Shown here piece after piece: positions 1-9,454 of a DNA stretch of 64,000 nucleotides. The notes under the pieces are model-generated. The model saw only the letters and a list, made by a program, of their open reading frames with translations. It did not search any database and was not told where the DNA came from. The position numbers and the translations under genes are program-made. Source of the stretch: Pseudomonadota bacterium (GTDB lineage: Bacteria > Pseudomonadota > Gammaproteobacteria > Xanthomonadales > Wenzhouxiangellaceae); NCBI GenBank assembly GCA_013285445.1, contig CP053448.1, positions 806,001 to 870,000 of the forward strand, in the 5' to 3' direction. Each line of letters begins with the position of its first letter. Position 1 is the stretch's first letter.

Positions 1-574
1 TGCCGTAATAGACCTGAGCGGCGGCGGCCACACCATAGGCGCGGTGGCCGAGGAATTCCTTGTTGAGATAGAGCTCGAGAATGTCGTCCTTGTCAAGTTC
101 GCGTTCGATTCTCAGCGCCAGCAGCATTTCGCGCAGCTTGCGGGTAATGGTGTAGTCGGTCGACAGAAAGAATCGGCGCGCGACCTGCTGGGTAATGGTG
201 CTGCCCCCGGGCACGCGTCCTCGGCCCATGCTCAGCGCGTACAGCCAGACGGCCCGCATCGTGCCGCGCCAGTCGATCCCCGGGTGGCTGTAGAAGCGAT
301 CGTCCTCGGCAGCCAGAAAAGCCAGCTTGAGTGTCGATGGGATTTCGTCGAGGGTGACCGGCTGGCGGCGCTGCTCGCCGATCTCGGCCATCAGCTGGCT
401 GTCGGCTGAGTAGATGCGCAGTGGTACCTGCAGCTGCACGTCCCGCAGGGACTCGACGGACGGCAGCGAGGGCACGATTGTCAGCCAAATCACGAGGACG
501 CCGATACATGCCAATGCGAACAACAGAAAAAACAGACGGATAGAAAAAACTATTAAAGGCTTTATTCGAACCAT
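1..574 (-). CDS. mrcA: Penicillin-binding protein 1A, N-terminal part (runs off window start)
   Basis: Bifunctional class A PBP that polymerises and cross-links peptidoglycan in the periplasm. The frame opens at ATG 574 on the minus strand and stays open to base 1, giving about 191 residues. An uncleaved membrane anchor (about residues 9-32) is followed by the GT51 transglycosylase domain: [13 protein letters not shown] with the catalytic Glu, GGSTITQQ, and a region ending in ILELYLN. The transpeptidase domain lies outside the window. It is divergent from pilM, the usual arrangement of ponA/mrcA beside pilMNOPQ in gammaproteobacteria. PBP1A rather than 1B or 1C is inferred from this context and the short N-terminus. 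Confidence 0.92.
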   Translation of the reverse strand, partial: MVRIKPLIVFSIRLFFLLFALACIGVLVIWLTIVPSLPSVESLRDVQLQVPLRIYSADSQLMAEIGEQRRQPVTLDEIPSTLKLAFLAAEDDRFYSHPGIDWRGTMRAVWLYALSMGRGRVPGGSTITQQVARRFFLSTDYTITRKLREMLLALRIERELDKDDILELYLNKEFLGHRAYGVAAAAQVYYG

Positions 575-608
575 GAGTTATGGTAAATGTAGGCACTGAC
601 AAGTCGGG

Positions 609-641
609 TTGACTCACGTCTTGGACGTGACGCAGAGTCAA
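609..641. promoter_or_regulatory. Imperfect inverted repeat between mrcA and pilM
   Basis: Outer arms TTGACTC (609-615) and GAGTCAA (635-641) enclose a second small inversion, ACGTC-TTG-GACGT. It sits in the 226-bp divergent intergenic region about 35 bp downstream of the mrcA start codon side. It could be an operator shared by the two genes; no regulator is identified. Confidence 0.3.
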
Positions 642-672
642 AAGTGCCCCGGCACGCATTCCGGGCCAGGGC

Positions 673-705
673 TTGGAGAAGAGGGTAGCACAGTCCTATA
701 CTGTG
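673..705 (+). promoter_or_regulatory. Candidate pilM promoter with overlapping palindrome
   Basis: A TATACT -10-like hexamer at 697-702 lies 18 bp after a weak -35 (TTGGAG, 673-678). The hexamer overlaps the perfect 6-bp inverted repeat CACAGT (689-694)/ACTGTG (700-705). The predicted transcript has a leader of about 90 nt before pilM. Inferred from hexamers only. Confidence 0.35.
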
Positions 706-800
706 TCGGCCCGGCCAGACAAGGGGTGCTGCCGGGCTCTGGGCAAGGACGAGTGAAACCGGCGATTGGCAATGCCGAACAGAGGGCGCAAGCAATAACG

Positions 801-1874
801 ATGAGCGAACTGTTGAGAAAGCTGTTGGGAGCGGCGCCGCCGCCGTTGCTGGGCGTGGATATCGGCTCCAGCAGCATCAAGGTGCTGCAGCTCGGAAACG
901 GTGGTTCCGGCTACCGGGTCGAGGCGTATGCCGTCGAAACCATGCCCGAAGGCGCGATCAGCGAAGGCAATATTGCCGATATCGAGCGCGTTGCCGAAGC
1001 CGTCAAGCGTGCGGTCAAGCGTTCCGGCAGCAAGGCCAAGGCCTGCGCCCTGGCCGTCAGCGGCTCGGCGGTCATCACCAAGGTGATCAATCTGCCGGCC
1101 GATTTGTCAGATGACGATATCGAGGCGCAGATCGAAGTCGAGGCCGGGCAGTACATTCCTTATCCGCGCGAGGAAGTGAGTCTGGATTTCGAGGTGCTGG
1201 GTCCGTCCGCGCGCAATGCAGATCTGACCGAGGTGCTGCTGGCAGCGTCCAAGACTGAACATGTTGACCGCTGTCGGGAAGTGGGCGACCTGGCCGGGCT
1301 GACTGTTCGCGTCGTCGACGTCGAGTCCTATGCCATCGCCAACGCGTTCGAGCTGGTGCGCCGTCGCGTCGGTATCGACGAAAACGAGGCGATCGCGGTC
1401 CTGAACATGGGCGCTTCGACGTCCACGCTGATTGCGCTTCGGGGCGGCCGCGGCATCTACAGCCGCGAGCATGCCTTTGGTGGCCAGGAACTGACCGAGG
1501 AGTGCATGCGGCGCTACGGCATGGACGCCGAACAGGCCAATTTCCTGCAGCGCGGAGAGACACCGCCGGCCGGGTTCGAGGATGAACTGCTCGAGCCGTT
1601 TCGCCAGAACGTGATCCAGCAGATCAACCGGGCGCTGCAGTTCTATTCCTCGTCGAGCGATTACACCGGAATCAGCACGCTGTTTCTGACCGGAGGTGCG
1701 GCGCTGACGCCGGGCCTGGCCGAGGCGGTTGGCGATGAGGTGGGCATTTCCTGCGAGATGGCCGACCCGATCGAGGGGCTGCGGCTGGCGCCAAGCATCG
1801 ACGCGGCTCGTCTGGAGCGCGTTCGTCCGGCTCTGACAACAGCCTGTGGACTTGCTTTGCGGGGATTCGACTGA
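801..1874 (+). CDS. pilM: Type IV pilus assembly protein PilM
   Basis: Cytoplasmic actin-like ATPase (FtsA/PilM fold) that binds the N-terminus of PilN and couples the pilus motor to the periplasmic alignment complex. The 357-residue protein shows the phosphate-1 motif VDIGSSSIKVLQL near residue 20, and a late LTGGAALTPG segment typical of the actin-like adenosine site. I start at ATG 801 (MSELLRKLLG); the frame is open further upstream to 609 but that extension has no family counterpart. The stop overlaps the pilN start (TGATG), the first of several tight couplings in pilMNOPQ. Confidence 0.96.
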   Translation: MSELLRKLLGAAPPPLLGVDIGSSSIKVLQLGNGGSGYRVEAYAVETMPEGAISEGNIADIERVAEAVKRAVKRSGSKAKACALAVSGSAVITKVINLPADLSDDDIEAQIEVEAGQYIPYPREEVSLDFEVLGPSARNADLTEVLLAASKTEHVDRCREVGDLAGLTVRVVDVESYAIANAFELVRRRVGIDENEAIAVLNMGASTSTLIALRGGRGIYSREHAFGGQELTEECMRRYGMDAEQANFLQRGETPPAGFEDELLEPFRQNVIQQINRALQFYSSSSDYTGISTLFLTGGAALTPGLAEAVGDEVGISCEMADPIEGLRLAPSIDAARLERVRPALTTACGLALRGFD

Positions 1875-2443
1875 TGGCCAGAATCAACCTATTGCCCTGG
1901 CGGGAAAATCTCCGACAGGAAAGACAGCGCAACTTCATCGGTGCACTGATCGGGACGGCGGTACTGGCCATTGCGGTGGTCTTTCTGGTCAGTCACCTGT
2001 TCGGCCGCCAGATATCGGCCCAGGAAGCGCGTAACAACTTCCTGCGCGCCGAAATCACCAAGCTCGATCGCGATATCGCCAGTATCGAGGAGCTCGAGCA
2101 GGTGCGAGACAACCTGCTGGCGCGCAAGAACGTCATCGAACGGCTGCAGGAAAACCGCTCGATGATGGTTCACCTGTTCAACTATCTGGCGCAGACCGTG
2201 CCCGAAGGTATCCGCCTGACCTCGGTGCGTCAGACCGGTGAACAGCTGACGATCGAGGGCGTGACCCAGTCGGAAACCAGGGTCTCGGATTACATGCGCA
2301 ACATCGAACGGGCCGAGTGGCTGCACGACCCGGATCTACGGATTATCGAGGCCGTTGACGAAAGCGAACAGCCGTTCCGGTTCGAGCTCAGGGCACGCGT
2401 GGCCTCGCCGAACGTGGTTGAAGACGAGAACGAGGAGTCTTGA
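1874..2443 (+). CDS. pilN: Type IV pilus inner-membrane assembly protein PilN
   Basis: Bitopic inner-membrane protein of the alignment complex. The 189-residue product starts with ARINLLPWREN, the conserved cytoplasmic peptide docked by PilM. A single transmembrane helix (about residues 22-42) and a periplasmic coiled-coil plus ferredoxin-like domain follow, the part that pairs with PilO. The start overlaps the pilM stop by one base. Confidence 0.95.
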   Translation: MARINLLPWRENLRQERQRNFIGALIGTAVLAIAVVFLVSHLFGRQISAQEARNNFLRAEITKLDRDIASIEELEQVRDNLLARKNVIERLQENRSMMVHLFNYLAQTVPEGIRLTSVRQTGEQLTIEGVTQSETRVSDYMRNIERAEWLHDPDLRIIEAVDESEQPFRFELRARVASPNVVEDENEES

Positions 2444-2447
2444 CGTC

Positions 2448-3077
2448 ATGGATCTTTCGGAACTCAGAGATCTCGATTTCAACAATATCGGTTCCGCGTC
2501 GACGGGCGTCAAGGCGTTTCTGCTGGCGATCGTGGTGGTCCTGATCCTTGCCGGCGGCTACTGGTACATCATCAAGGACCAGCGCGAGACCCTGGAGTCG
2601 CGCGTCGGCGTGGAAGAGGAGCTCAAGCAGGAGTTTCGGGTCAAGCAGCAAAAGGCTGCCAACCTGCCGGCCTATGAGGAGCAGCTCGCGCAGATGGAAG
2701 AGATGCTCGAGGTCATGCTTCGCCAGCTGCCGTCGAAAACCGAAATGCCGGAACTGCTGATCGATATTTCGCAGACCGCTCTAGGGGCGGGCATCGACAA
2801 CGAGTTGTTCGAGCCGCGCGCGGAGGTCATGCGCGACTTCTATGCAGAACAGCCGATCAATGTCCGCATGGTGGGCACCTATCACCAGTTCGGAAACTTT
2901 GTCAGCGCCGTCGCCTCGCTTTCACGCGTGGTGATTCTCACGATGCGCGATATTTCCCTGGTGCCGATCGAAGGTGGCTCCGGCCGTTTGCGCCTGGAGG
3001 GCGTGGTAACGACCTACCGTTACCTGGACCAGTCGGAAGCTGAGGGCATGGCAGCCGCGACAGGAGGGAGCCAATGA
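2448..3077 (+). CDS. pilO: Type IV pilus inner-membrane assembly protein PilO
   Basis: Partner of PilN, 209 residues. The start is ATG 2448 (MDLSELRDLDFNNIG), 4 bp after the pilN stop and behind a GAGGAG ribosome site; the frame extends upstream inside pilN but without PilO character. A transmembrane helix (about 23-43) is followed by a coiled coil (about 45-85) and a C-terminal ferredoxin-like domain. The stop overlaps the pilP start. Confidence 0.95.
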   Translation: MDLSELRDLDFNNIGSASTGVKAFLLAIVVVLILAGGYWYIIKDQRETLESRVGVEEELKQEFRVKQQKAANLPAYEEQLAQMEEMLEVMLRQLPSKTEMPELLIDISQTALGAGIDNELFEPRAEVMRDFYAEQPINVRMVGTYHQFGNFVSAVASLSRVVILTMRDISLVPIEGGSGRLRLEGVVTTYRYLDQSEAEGMAAATGGSQ

Positions 3078-3610
3078 TGCGCATGACGCATATTCTGGGC
3101 TGTCTGGCCCTGACGCTGGTGCTGGCCGGCTGTGAACGGGGCATGAGCGACCTGCGCGACTGGGTTGAGGAAATGCGACAGCGCCCCGCGCAGGGCATTG
3201 AACCCATTCCGCCGATTCGAACTGCCGAGGTGGTGGCCTACGAGGCCATGGAGGAGCGGGATCCGTTTCAGCGTCAGACGACAGCCGCGGACGAGGAAGA
3301 CGAGGAATCGGTCGATGAGGGCGAAGGCCAGGGTCCGCGGCCCGACCCCGATCGGCGCAAGGAATACCTGGAGGGCTTTCCGCTCGACACGCTGTCGATG
3401 GTTGGCACTCTGGAAATCGAAGGCGCAGAGTATGCGCTGATTCAGGATAACGAAAGCGTTGTTCATCGCGTACGCGAGGGCAATTACATGGGGCAGAATC
3501 ACGGACTTGTTGTGGCGGTTCAGCCCGACCGGGTGGAAGTGCGCGAGCTGGTCCAGGATGGCCGTGGCAACTGGATGGAACGCCGTGTGCGCGTAACCAT
3601 GGCCGAATGA
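3074..3610 (+). CDS. pilP: Type IV pilus lipoprotein PilP
   Basis: Inner-membrane lipoprotein that links PilNO to the secretin PilQ. 178 residues with a lipoprotein signal ending in the lipobox LAGC (Cys20). An acidic disordered linker (about residues 70-95) is followed by a C-terminal beta domain from about 100 (SMVGTLEIEGAEYALIQ). ATGs occur at 3074 and 3077; the first overlaps the pilO stop and is chosen. Confidence 0.94.
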   Translation: MMRMTHILGCLALTLVLAGCERGMSDLRDWVEEMRQRPAQGIEPIPPIRTAEVVAYEAMEERDPFQRQTTAADEEDEESVDEGEGQGPRPDPDRRKEYLEGFPLDTLSMVGTLEIEGAEYALIQDNESVVHRVREGNYMGQNHGLVVAVQPDRVEVRELVQDGRGNWMERRVRVTMAE

Positions 3611-3644
3611 CGAATACTGAAGAACCGGCAAGGAATTGAACATC

Positions 3645-5819
3645 ATGATGAACTCTTCTTGGGCGATGAACGGGAGATGGATGATGAACAGCGGTAGCAA
3701 AGCGGTCACGCTTATGGTGGGGCTGTTCTGGATGGTCTCGGTGGCCCAGGCCGCGGAGGTGACCGATATCCAGGTGGAAAGCAGTTCGGGAGAGGTTCGA
3801 TTCCTGATCAGCCTGGATGGCGAGGCGGCCAATCCATCGGTGTTCACGACCGAGCAACCGCCCCGGATCGTGCTGGAACTGCCGGATACCACATCGGCGG
3901 TCGATGGCGGGCGGGTGCCCGTCGGAGTCGGTCCGGCCCAGAGCTATATGGCGCTGAGCGCCGGCGGACGGACGCGTATGGTGGTCGACATGGCGCGTCC
4001 CGCGCCGTACGAAGTCGAAGTCACAGGCAACCGGATTGCGCTGATCGTCGACACGGGTTCGGCCTCTGCGGGGCGGGTCGCGTCGGTCCGTTCTACCGGT
4101 TCCGGTCAGCACCAGGTCACGGGATTTGATTTCCGGCGGGGCGAGAACGGTGAGAGCCGCGTGTTCGTCAATCTGGATCAGCCCGGCGTCAACATGTCGG
4201 TCAACGAGCGCACTGGCGGGCTGCGGGTGGATCTGTTCAACACCCGCCTGCCCGAGAATCTGTACCAGCGACTCGATGTTTCGGATTTTGCCACGCCGGT
4301 TCAGATGATCACGCCGGAACAGCGCGGTGAAAACGTGCGCGTCAATCTGGATGTCGCCGGTGCCTTCGAGCACCTGGCCTACCAGTCCGACGGGCAGCTG
4401 GTTGTCGAGGTGGCGCGCCCGGCTCAGGAAGAACGACCGGCTGATCGTGAGCTGACCTTTTTCGAGGAACGCGAGTACGAGGGTTCGCGCATCACGCTCA
4501 ACTTCCAGGACATTCAGGTCCGCTCGGTGCTGGCCCTGATTGCCGATGTCTCCAATCTCAATATCGTGGTATCCGATTCGGTGTCCGGCAACCTGACGCT
4601 GCGCCTGACCAACGTACCCTGGGACCAGGCACTCGACATCGTGCTGGAAACCAAGAATCTCGATATGCGCCGTTCCGGCAACGTGATCTGGGTTGCTCCG
4701 GTGCGCGAAATCGCCGAGCGCGAGCAGCAGATTCTGCGCGCGCGCGCCGAGCGCCAGACGCTCGAACCGCTGCAGACGGCCATCATTCCGCTGAGCTATG
4801 CCGATGCTGAAGAGATGGCGGCGCTGATTCAATCGGCCTCGCAGGGCGAGGATGCCTCCGGAACCAGTCTGCTGTCCGACCGGGGTTCGGTCTCGATCGA
4901 CCGGAGAACCAACACCTTGCTGATCAGTGATACGACCGATCAGATCAACGGCGTGCGCGAGCTGGTCGCCGAGCTGGATCGACCGGTGCGTCAGGTGCTG
5001 ATCGAATCGCGCATCGTGATCGCGCGCAGCGATTTCAACCACGAACTCGGGGTGCGCTTCGGCGTGACGGGAGCGCGACAGGATTCGCGGGGCAATCTCT
5101 ACACCCTGTCATCGAGTTCCGAGGCGACCGATCAGATGATTCGTGACGGGTTGGCCAACCGCCGCAACGACCGCGGCTCGAGCACGCCCATCGGGCTGCC
5201 CTCGCTCAGCGATCGCCTGAACGTCAACATGCCGGTCTCCAATCCCACCGGCAGCATCGGGTTCAGCGTACTGGCGGCCGATCTGCTGCTCGACCTTGAA
5301 CTGAGCGCGCTTGAAAGCGAAGGGCGCGGAGAGATCATTTCGACGCCCAGGGTGATCACTGCCAACCAGGCCGAGGCCTACGTGCTGCAGGGTGTGGAGA
5401 TCCCGTTCGAGTCGACCCAGGGCGGGTCGCTGGCCGGTGCCATCAACGTGGAATTCAAGGATGCGGTACTGGAATTGCGCACGACCCCGCTGATCACGCC
5501 GGACAACCGCATACAGCTTAAGCTCAACGTCAAGCAGGATACCGTTGGCGAGCTCTTTCCCAACGGACGTGGCGGCTTCATCCCGTCGATTGACACACGT
5601 GAACTCAACACGCGAATTCTCGTGGATAACGGGCAGACCGTCGTCCTTGGCGGTATATTCCAGGAGGAGCGGAACTTCCAGGAGCAAAAAGTGCCGGTGC
5701 TCGGCGATGTGCCCGTGCTGGGGCGGTTGTTCCGCCAGCGGAGCACGGCCGATGAGAAACGCGAACTGCTGATTTTCGTCACGCCCTCGATACTGGACGA
5801 ACGAGTGACGTCGGAATGA
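3645..5819 (+). CDS. pilQ: Type IV pilus secretin PilQ
   Basis: Outer-membrane secretin through which the pilus fibre exits. About 724 residues. A signal peptide ending AQAAEV precedes two AMIN-type peptidoglycan-binding domains (about 40-250), an STN/N0 domain (about 285-355), a second N domain (about 375-450) and the secretin core, with VPVLGDVPVLGRLF near the end. Start choice: ATG 3645 has AAGGA about 10 bp upstream. A second candidate ATG at 3681 follows GGGAGA and gives a more conventional signal peptide; a TTG at 3636 is too close to the ribosome site. Confidence 0.95.
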   Translation: MMNSSWAMNGRWMMNSGSKAVTLMVGLFWMVSVAQAAEVTDIQVESSSGEVRFLISLDGEAANPSVFTTEQPPRIVLELPDTTSAVDGGRVPVGVGPAQSYMALSAGGRTRMVVDMARPAPYEVEVTGNRIALIVDTGSASAGRVASVRSTGSGQHQVTGFDFRRGENGESRVFVNLDQPGVNMSVNERTGGLRVDLFNTRLPENLYQRLDVSDFATPVQMITPEQRGENVRVNLDVAGAFEHLAYQSDGQLVVEVARPAQEERPADRELTFFEEREYEGSRITLNFQDIQVRSVLALIADVSNLNIVVSDSVSGNLTLRLTNVPWDQALDIVLETKNLDMRRSGNVIWVAPVREIAEREQQILRARAERQTLEPLQTAIIPLSYADAEEMAALIQSASQGEDASGTSLLSDRGSVSIDRRTNTLLISDTTDQINGVRELVAELDRPVRQVLIESRIVIARSDFNHELGVRFGVTGARQDSRGNLYTLSSSSEATDQMIRDGLANRRNDRGSSTPIGLPSLSDRLNVNMPVSNPTGSIGFSVLAADLLLDLELSALESEGRGEIISTPRVITANQAEAYVLQGVEIPFESTQGGSLAGAINVEFKDAVLELRTTPLITPDNRIQLKLNVKQDTVGELFPNGRGGFIPSIDTRELNTRILVDNGQTVVLGGIFQEERNFQEQKVPVLGDVPVLGRLFRQRSTADEKRELLIFVTPSILDERVTSE

Positions 5820-5883
5820 TGCGGAACATCATCAATGCCAGAAATTTTGCGAGTCAATTAAACATTTGTCGGGGTATTCATTC

Positions 5884-8800
5884 ATGAAAGCACTCAAGTA
5901 CGGAATTCTGGTTGCCAGCGCCCTGATTGTCGCCGCGTGCGGCGGTAGTTCGTCCGGCAGCTTCGAAACCGGCGGAACGGCACGATTGGCGATCACGGTC
6001 GAAACGAGTCAGGTGCCGGCCAATCCGCAGGGTTTCCAGCCGAATCCTGACCGGGATTTCACCATTGAGGTCAGTGTTCGCTTTACCCGTGCCGACGGCA
6101 CGATCGTCACTGACGGCACATCGGTGACGCTGTCGTCCAGCAACAATGCGCGCGGCGTCGTATCTTCGACCAGCACACCCAATCAAACCGGCAGCACGGC
6201 ATCATCATCGACGTCCGGAGGGGTCGCGCGGTTCTTCTTTACCAGCGGTGCCCAGACCGGCAGCGTCAATCTTTCCGCCTCGGCCTCCAACCCCAGCGGC
6301 AGCGGCAGCATATCGAGCAGCATCACGATTCAGGTGGTCGAGGCAAGCGACGACTCGGAGCGTGTCACCCTGACGATCAACGACAGCGAGCTACCTCAGA
6401 ACATTCTGGGCTTCCAGCCGGCGCCCGACAGCCAGTTTTCGACCCAGATCAATGTGAAAGTGCTCAACTCCGCAGGCGATGTGGCCGCCGACGGCACCCA
6501 GGTCAATCTGGGCGTCGACAATGCCGGCCGGGCGATGGTGTCGCCTCTCAGCAACGTCCTGCAGGCCGGGGCCGACGCCGTTGCGACAGTCAGCGGCGGC
6601 TTTGCCCGCTTCCTGGTGACTTCCGGAAGCAATACCGGCCCCGTGGCGTTGACGGCCTCGAGCCCGGACGACCAGGGCGGCGGTGCCATAACCAGCCAAC
6701 CCCTGGTCATCCAGATTGTGCCGTTTGATGGCGGTTCGGACCGAATCTCGATCAGCGCCGTTGAGGCGGAACTGCCGGCCAACGTGCTCGATATCCAGCC
6801 ATCGGTCAACAGCCAGTTCTCCACTCAGCTCAACGTCAGCGTCATCGGTGCTGACGGCAACCCGGTTGCCGACGGCACTTCGGTGGTCATAGGCGTCGAC
6901 GATGCCAGCAAGGGTGTGGTCTCAACGTTTGAGGATCCCCTCGAAACCAGTGCCTCGGCCGAGACGCAGACCCAGGCAGGGACTGCCCGGTTCATCTTTA
7001 CCGCCGGTCGGGAGACCGGATCCATCGTGCTGGTGGCCAGTACGGATGGCGACAGCGGCGAGGCCATCCTCAGCGATCCGGTATCGCTGACGATATTGCC
7101 CAACGAGGCAGACGAGTCACGCTTGCGCGTCAGTGGTCCCGCCACGCTGCCGAGCAACGAGGATGGCGTGGCGCCGTTCTTCGGGTCGCCGTTCATCAAT
7201 GAGCTGACGATCGAATATCTCGGGCCAGACGGTCAACCCGGCCAGGTGGCTGAAAGTGAGATTGCGGTGGCCATTGCCCCGGTCAATGTGGCCGCATTCT
7301 CGACGCTGGACGATCCCGAGACCGAGGATGTCAACGAATTTGTGGTACTCATGGGCAGTGCTCCGGTTGGGATGACCGCCGGGGTTTCGACCATCTTCAT
7401 TCACAGCTTCGATTTGCCCGGCGAGGCGGTTGTAACGGTCACGGCAACGGATGCAGGGACTGGTGAGTTGTTCTCGGCCCGGTTCAACGTCGAGGTGGTT
7501 GATGGTGCCGCCAACTTCCTGCCGGCGCAGCTGGACTACATCATCGGCACCGACCCGGTCTACATCCAGGGTTCGGGAGGTGCGACGGCCAAACCCATGC
7601 AACTGCTGGTCAGCGATGCTGGCGACAACGCAGTGCCGAACCCGGAAGGAAACGGGTTCAGCTACAACAACGTCGTGCTGACCCTGGACGCCCCGGAGGG
7701 CAGCGGCGCACGGCTGTCCGGCACTGGCGCTGAAGGCTCGGTCAATGGCGAAGAGATTGCCGTCCAGACGGTCAATGGCATTGCCGAATTCTCGCTGCAG
7801 GCCGGCACCGAGACCGGCACCCACCGGATCGTGGCCACCGTTGATCGTGCCGACAATAATGTCGATAACGATCTCCTGGATCCCCTCACCGCGGAAACCA
7901 CCATTGCCGTGGGTGATGGTCGCCTGTTCAGCGTCGAGCTGGTCAACCCGATTCTCAACGCCATTCGTATCAATCGTGTCACGACCGGTATCGACACCGA
8001 TCAGGAGCCGATCCGCGACCCCGATACCGGGATTCTGGTGCCGCCGGATCCGGACGGTACCTATTCGCTGACCATTACCGCCCAGGGTTCGGACAAGGTC
8101 GGCAACCCGGTCCTGCCGGGCACGCAGGTCAACTTCGGCAAGATCGATGCGCCGTTGACGCCGGACAATCCACCGTTCTTCGTCTTCTCGGGTATCGAAG
8201 GGGATCCGGAAGAAGCCGGCTTCCTGTTCGACGCGCTTGATACGACCGAAGGGTTCCTGGATGATCTCGACTTTGCCGAGGAAGCCGTCGAGCCGGGCGA
8301 TACGCTGGCCCTGTTCGGCAAGTCAGTGGCCGGTAATCGTGAGCATGAGGCATCGCGAATCGTCGACTCGGTCGTCGACGAAGACACGCTGCTGGTCACC
8401 GAAGCGTTCAACCCCAACAATGCGACGGGTCAGATCGTCGACGACGGAGCCGTCATCCCCTGGGTGATCGGACGCTCCCGGGTTGGCGTGATCGATGAAC
8501 TGGTCAACCTCGGCGAGGACGGCCGCGGCTCGGTGCAGCTGACCTATCCCATCGATGCGGTCGGTCGACCGATCGTGCTGTGGACCCAGGGCACGCGCCA
8601 GGAGTTCGATCAGGACACCAAGACCGTCGCAGAGGTGGAATCGATGGTGTTCCCCGGAATTGCCCCGCTGCAGCTGACTGCCACGCCCAACCAGGTTGCC
8701 GGCAACCAGTCGGTCAATATCACCCTGTGCCTGCGCGATGGTATCGGTACTCCCATCAATGGCGTGTTTATCAATGCTGCGGTTGGCGGCGGCACCGGCA

Positions 8801-9342
8801 GTGCCGCGATCGACGGTGTCCCGCTCGGTGTCGGCTCTGACCAGACCGCCAACGCGACCAGCGGCAACGGCTGTGTCGTGACCGAACTGACCACTCAGGG
8901 TCTGATCCCCGACGAGGACGATCTGATCATCGTCTTCTTCGTTGGCAGTGCCCAGGATACGGTCACCGTGGTTGCCCCGGGCAGTGCGGCACTGTCGGTG
9001 ACGCCGTCACGGGTCGTGGACAATGTTCAGGGTCCGATCAATATCCGCCTGATTCTTCGGCTCACCGACGCCAGCGGCAACCCGATTTCTTCGGTGCCCC
9101 TGAGCGGTGAATGCGACGACCCCGCTGGTGGCGTGCTGAGAATCCTCAATCAGCCTGGCCTGACCGATTCAGAAGGCCTGGCCGAGGCCATTGTCCAGAT
9201 CAGTCTGTTTGATTGCGACGTGCCGGTTGTCGGAGAGTTCCAGTGTGTCTTTACCACCGAGTCCGGTGCGCCGACTGGCACCTTCACGGCAGTTGGACTG
9301 GCGCCGGAAGACATCGGAATCATTTCGCCGCCCTGCGACTGA
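5884..9342 (+). CDS. Large Ig-repeat surface lipoprotein
   Basis: 1152-residue predicted lipoprotein: signal peptide with lipobox VAAC directly followed by GGSSSG. The N-terminal third has three homologous Ig-like (Big_1/invasin-type) repeats of about 110 residues, each with an LPxNxxxxQPxxxxQFS-type opening and an ADGT turn. Further Ig-like segments follow, with acidic calcium-binding-like loops. The start is ATG 5884 (MKALKYGIL), 64 bp after pilQ. The same strand and short gap allow cotranscription with the pil genes, so a role at the cell surface is plausible, but no function can be assigned. Not the usual gene downstream of pilQ (often aroK). Confidence 0.85.
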   Translation: MKALKYGILVASALIVAACGGSSSGSFETGGTARLAITVETSQVPANPQGFQPNPDRDFTIEVSVRFTRADGTIVTDGTSVTLSSSNNARGVVSSTSTPNQTGSTASSSTSGGVARFFFTSGAQTGSVNLSASASNPSGSGSISSSITIQVVEASDDSERVTLTINDSELPQNILGFQPAPDSQFSTQINVKVLNSAGDVAADGTQVNLGVDNAGRAMVSPLSNVLQAGADAVATVSGGFARFLVTSGSNTGPVALTASSPDDQGGGAITSQPLVIQIVPFDGGSDRISISAVEAELPANVLDIQPSVNSQFSTQLNVSVIGADGNPVADGTSVVIGVDDASKGVVSTFEDPLETSASAETQTQAGTARFIFTAGRETGSIVLVASTDGDSGEAILSDPVSLTILPNEADESRLRVSGPATLPSNEDGVAPFFGSPFINELTIEYLGPDGQPGQVAESEIAVAIAPVNVAAFSTLDDPETEDVNEFVVLMGSAPVGMTAGVSTIFIHSFDLPGEAVVTVTATDAGTGELFSARFNVEVVDGAANFLPAQLDYIIGTDPVYIQGSGGATAKPMQLLVSDAGDNAVPNPEGNGFSYNNVVLTLDAPEGSGARLSGTGAEGSVNGEEIAVQTVNGIAEFSLQAGTETGTHRIVATVDRADNNVDNDLLDPLTAETTIAVGDGRLFSVELVNPILNAIRINRVTTGIDTDQEPIRDPDTGILVPPDPDGTYSLTITAQGSDKVGNPVLPGTQVNFGKIDAPLTPDNPPFFVFSGIEGDPEEAGFLFDALDTTEGFLDDLDFAEEAVEPGDTLALFGKSVAGNREHEASRIVDSVVDEDTLLVTEAFNPNNATGQIVDDGAVIPWVIGRSRVGVIDELVNLGEDGRGSVQLTYPIDAVGRPIVLWTQGTRQEFDQDTKTVAEVESMVFPGIAPLQLTATPNQVAGNQSVNITLCLRDGIGTPINGVFINAAVGGGTGSAAIDGVPLGVGSDQTANATSGNGCVVTELTTQGLIPDEDDLIIVFFVGSAQDTVTVVAPGSAALSVTPSRVVDNVQGPINIRLILRLTDASGNPISSVPLSGECDDPAGGVLRILNQPGLTDSEGLAEAIVQISLFDCDVPVVGEFQCVFTTESGAPTGTFTAVGLAPEDIGIISPPCD

Positions 9343-9351
9343 CCCAACGCA

Positions 9352-9375
9352 CCGCCGCTTCTCCGGGAGCGGCGG
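9352..9375 (+). terminator. GC-rich hairpin after the Ig-repeat lipoprotein
   Basis: Perfect 8-bp stem CCGCCGCT/AGCGGCGG (9352-9359 and 9368-9375) with an 8-nt loop, 9 bp after the stop codon. No T-run follows, so it may act as the first of two stops or as a 3' stabiliser. Confidence 0.5.
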
Positions 9376-9393
9376 CTGACACCGGATATGGAC

Positions 9394-9430
9394 GCGGCCC
9401 TCTTGTCACATACAAGGGGGCCGCTTGCTT
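9394..9430 (+). terminator. Strong hairpin ending the pil/lipoprotein transcript
   Basis: A 13-bp stem with one G-U pair (9394-9406 with 9412-9424), 5-nt loop CACAT, then TTGCTT. Best terminator candidate in the first 10 kb. It abuts the hutG frame, so hutG translation probably starts further in. Confidence 0.65.
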
Positions 9431-9454
9431 GGCAATACTGATGCGCATGAGGTC

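Noticed and set aside
2922..5042. Long minus-strand open frame (706 codons) opposite pilO-pilQ
   Set aside because: Shadow of high-GC pilQ codons; composition is Arg/His/Gln-rich with no fold signature, while pilO, pilP and pilQ on the plus strand are unambiguous.
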